This document shows positions 5,916 to 6,697 of a DNA stretch of 6,697 bases, piece after piece. This DNA is from Ruminococcaceae bacterium UBA1227 (GTDB lineage: Bacteria; Bacillota; Clostridia; Oscillospirales; Acutalibacteraceae). The notes under the pieces are model-generated. The model did no database searches. It saw nothing but the letters and a program-made list of their open reading frames with translations, and was not told the DNA's origin. The first letter of the stretch is position 1, and each line of letters starts with the position of its first letter. The position numbers and the translations under genes were made by a program. Location of the stretch: NCBI GenBank assembly GCA_002309175.1, contig DBWX01000018.1:1-6697 (forward strand), written 5' to 3'.

Positions 5916-5917
5916 GG

Positions 5918-5952
5918 ATTTCAACCTCTTACAGGGTGTAAGAAGTTGAAAT
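5918..5952. promoter_or_regulatory. Downstream palindromic operator or leader hairpin (copy 2)
   Basis: A 35-bp inverted repeat has 16-base arms with one mismatch and a 3-nt centre: ATTTCAACCTCTTACA (5918-5933) against TGTAAGAAGTTGAAAT (5937-5952). Its inner 25 bp (5923-5947) match copy 1 at 23 positions. It lies in the transcribed leader, about 17 nt before the ribosome binding site, so it could act as a DNA operator, an RNA hairpin, or both. Confidence 0.75.
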
Positions 5953-5981
5953 GAAAGGATACTAATTGAAAGGAATTTGCT

Positions 5982-6419
5982 ATGAATAATTATGCGAGAA
6001 CAGGCAGTAATGCACTCAAAGGTAACGACGGCTGCACCGATACTTCCGGCTTTATCTTTACCGATATTATTGAAGATGCGGAAATCAGATCCGCGCGGGA
6101 GCAGACGACAGGCGAGCTGTACTACTCAATGGTCGATATTATTTTTGCTCTCAGGGAGGATTATTCTCATTCCGATTCCAGCAATTACTGGAGCGTAATG
6201 AAACATCGGCTTTTGAATAAGCGATGCAGTTCTGACAGAATTAATTGCTGCAAAGTCAAAGTTGAGGCTAAGGACGGAAAACGCCGCGGAACGGATTTTA
6301 TGAATGTTGATGATGCATTCTTCGTGCTCAGAAAACTTTCCTTCTGTAACGACAAAGAGTATCTGGAGGAATTCCTTAAAAAGTGTGCAAATTCAAAGCG
6401 TACAGAAGATTACTACTAG
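5982..6419 (+). CDS. Small BRO-N domain protein (phage antirepressor/DinD-like)
   Basis: 145 aa. Residues about 25-134 resemble the BRO-N domain found in baculovirus BRO proteins, phage antirepressors and DinD-like proteins. The features are EIRSAREQTTGELYYSMVDI (34-53), NYWSVMKHRL (68-77) matching the usual YW..mK.R stretch, NCCKVKVEAKDGKRRGTDFMN (88-108) matching the family pattern C..lk..A.DGK.r.TD, and a C-terminal helix KEYLEEFLKK (125-134). BRO-N is a DNA-binding module. DinD-like proteins usually run on for another 100 or more residues; here the protein stops straight after the domain, so it is a minimal or truncated form. AAAGGA (5969-5974) lies 7 nt before the ATG. The gene has its own promoter bracketed by two palindromes, which makes autoregulation an attractive inference. 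No phage genes are visible beside it. Confidence 0.72.
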   Translation: MNNYARTGSNALKGNDGCTDTSGFIFTDIIEDAEIRSAREQTTGELYYSMVDIIFALREDYSHSDSSNYWSVMKHRLLNKRCSSDRINCCKVKVEAKDGKRRGTDFMNVDDAFFVLRKLSFCNDKEYLEEFLKKCANSKRTEDYY

Positions 6420-6440
6420 ATTAAAAAAAGTGGTGCTCGG

Positions 6441-6448
6441 AAGGAGGG
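6441..6448 (+). other. Ribosome-binding-site-like sequence without a gene
   Basis: AAGGAGGG (6441-6448) would be a strong ribosome binding site, but the nearest usable starts lead to stops within four codons (TTG at 6452, ATG at 6471). It may be chance or the remnant of a lost gene downstream of the BRO-N gene. Confidence 0.3.
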
Positions 6449-6451
6449 TAA

Positions 6452-6480
6452 TTGACCACATAGGTCAGCAATGGTACAAT
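6452..6480 (+). promoter_or_regulatory. Strong promoter between the BRO-N gene and the last gene
   Basis: The -35 TTGACC (6452-6457), a 17-nt spacer and the -10 TACAAT (6475-6480), with extended TG at 6472-6473, give five-of-six matches in each box. Transcription should begin near 6487. An inverted repeat TGACC-ACATA-GGTCA (6453-6467) overlaps the -35 and could be an operator. Confidence 0.72.
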
Positions 6481-6487
6481 GATTGAA

Positions 6488-6535
6488 ACAAATCGCGGTT
6501 TGTCGGAGAATCGGGATCTGGCATCCGGATTTTCC
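6488..6535 (+). other. Two hairpins at the 5' end of the leader RNA
   Basis: ACAAA (6488-6492) pairs with TTTGT (6499-6503). Next, 6505-6517 pairs with 6523-6535: twelve of thirteen positions pair (two are or include a G-T, one G-G mismatch) around loop CTGGC. The hairpins start almost exactly at the predicted transcription start. No T tract follows the second, so it is not an ordinary terminator. It may be a regulatory leader or the body of a small RNA. Confidence 0.45.
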
Positions 6536-6619
6536 ACTGTTATGATGAAGAAAAATCTTGAAAAATGGTGATGTATAGGTTTTTTTACAGCGATTGAGGG
6601 TTATGTAAATACCATTTGA

Positions 6620-6649
6620 CAGACAGACGGGTTCGTTTTCGGATATACT
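6620..6649 (+). promoter_or_regulatory. Possible proximal promoter of the last gene
   Basis: TATACT (6644-6649) is a good -10. The best-placed -35 is CAGACA (6620-6625), with an 18-nt spacer. A perfect TTGACA overlaps it at 6616-6621 but stands 22 nt away, which is too far for standard use. Initiation would be near 6656, about 20 nt before the start codon. Confidence 0.4.
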
Positions 6650-6675
6650 AAAGCCATGCAAAGGAGATCGCAAAG

Positions 6676-6697
6676 ATGATGATTTCGGAAAAACTGA
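6676..6697 (+). CDS. 5' end of a gene cut by the window edge, possibly ferritin
   Basis: AAGGAGAT (6661-6668) is followed by ATGATG at 6676-6681, and the frame reads MMISEKL before the window ends. From AAGGAG, spacing is 9 nt to the first ATG and 12 to the second, so the first is preferred. That a gene starts here is well supported by the ribosome binding site and the promoter sequences upstream. The identity is a guess: many bacterial ferritins begin with (M)MISEKL or MLSEKL, but seven residues cannot establish it. Confidence 0.6.

Larger units (their letters stand above)
5658..5981 (+). other. Gene-free regulatory region ahead of the BRO-N gene
   Basis: This A+T-rich stretch carries no confident gene. 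It contains two copies of a palindrome (5767-5791 and 5918-5952), a strong promoter between them (5814-5842) and a leader of about 133 nt with paired segments. A 29-codon frame opens at 5658 and ends at 5747 but lacks a ribosome binding site. Confidence 0.6.

Noticed and set aside
5767..5952. Palindromes as CRISPR repeats or transposon ends
   Set aside because: There are only two copies, in the same orientation, surrounding a promoter, with no spacer regularity, no transposase and no target duplication.
6420..6486. Continuation of the BRO-N protein in another frame after its stop
   Set aside because: The frame that reads on to 6486 ends IDHIGQQWYND, and the same-frame continuation stops after 11 codons. 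Neither resembles a DinD C-terminus, so a recent frameshift is not supported.
6416..6673. 85-codon minus-strand frame over the leader region
   Set aside because: It runs against two promoter signals and the ribosome binding site of the last gene, and its Cys- and His-rich translation matches no family. It appears to be chance.

Overview
The window looks like chromosomal DNA of a low-to-moderate G+C Gram-positive bacterium, most likely an anaerobic gut-type Clostridia (Firmicutes). The reasons are near-perfect TTGACA/TATAAT promoters with TG-extended -10 boxes, AGGAGG-type ribosome binding sites, tRNA genes with encoded CCA ends, simple hairpin-plus-U terminators, and an operon of the M42 peptidase / phosphohexomutase / LarE kind. 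The lineage is inferred from style and protein families, not from a marker gene.

Layout. Positions 1-43 may hold the last codons of an upstream rightward gene whose frame cannot be fixed, followed by a hairpin terminator (97-142). Two very similar consensus promoters (172-200 and 270-298), about 98 bp apart, precede tRNA-His(GUG) (335-412) and tRNA-Gln(UUG) (458-532). A terminator-like GC hairpin sits between the two tRNAs and a second one follows tRNA-Gln.

A TG-extended promoter at the edge of that second terminator starts a tight five-gene operon (612-5620). Every junction overlaps by 1-7 bases. The order is two M42 metallo-aminopeptidases, a GNAT-type acetyltransferase with an unassigned N-terminal half, a phosphomannomutase/phosphoglucomutase-family enzyme with a variant phosphate loop, and a LarE-like sulfur transferase. 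A strong hairpin terminator closes it at 5622-5657. The two peptidases plausibly act together on peptides in the cytoplasm, and the mutase in sugar-phosphate metabolism. LarE would supply sulfur for a nickel-pincer type cofactor or a related product, but no other lar gene is visible. What unites the five genes beyond shared transcription is not evident.

From 5652 onward the DNA is more A+T-rich and has an accessory character. A strong promoter (5814-5842) drives a small BRO-N domain protein (5982-6419), the DNA-binding module of phage antirepressor and DinD-like proteins. Two near-identical 25-bp palindromes, centred 156 bp apart, bracket this promoter, which suggests a looping operator or autoregulatory circuit. 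Further down is another strong promoter (6452-6480) with a hairpin-rich leader. The window ends at the first seven codons of a new gene (6676), possibly a ferritin.

The most interesting candidate for something undescribed is the BRO-N gene with its paired palindromes and structured leader. Next come the orphan three-cysteine LarE and the atypical mutase inside a peptidase operon.
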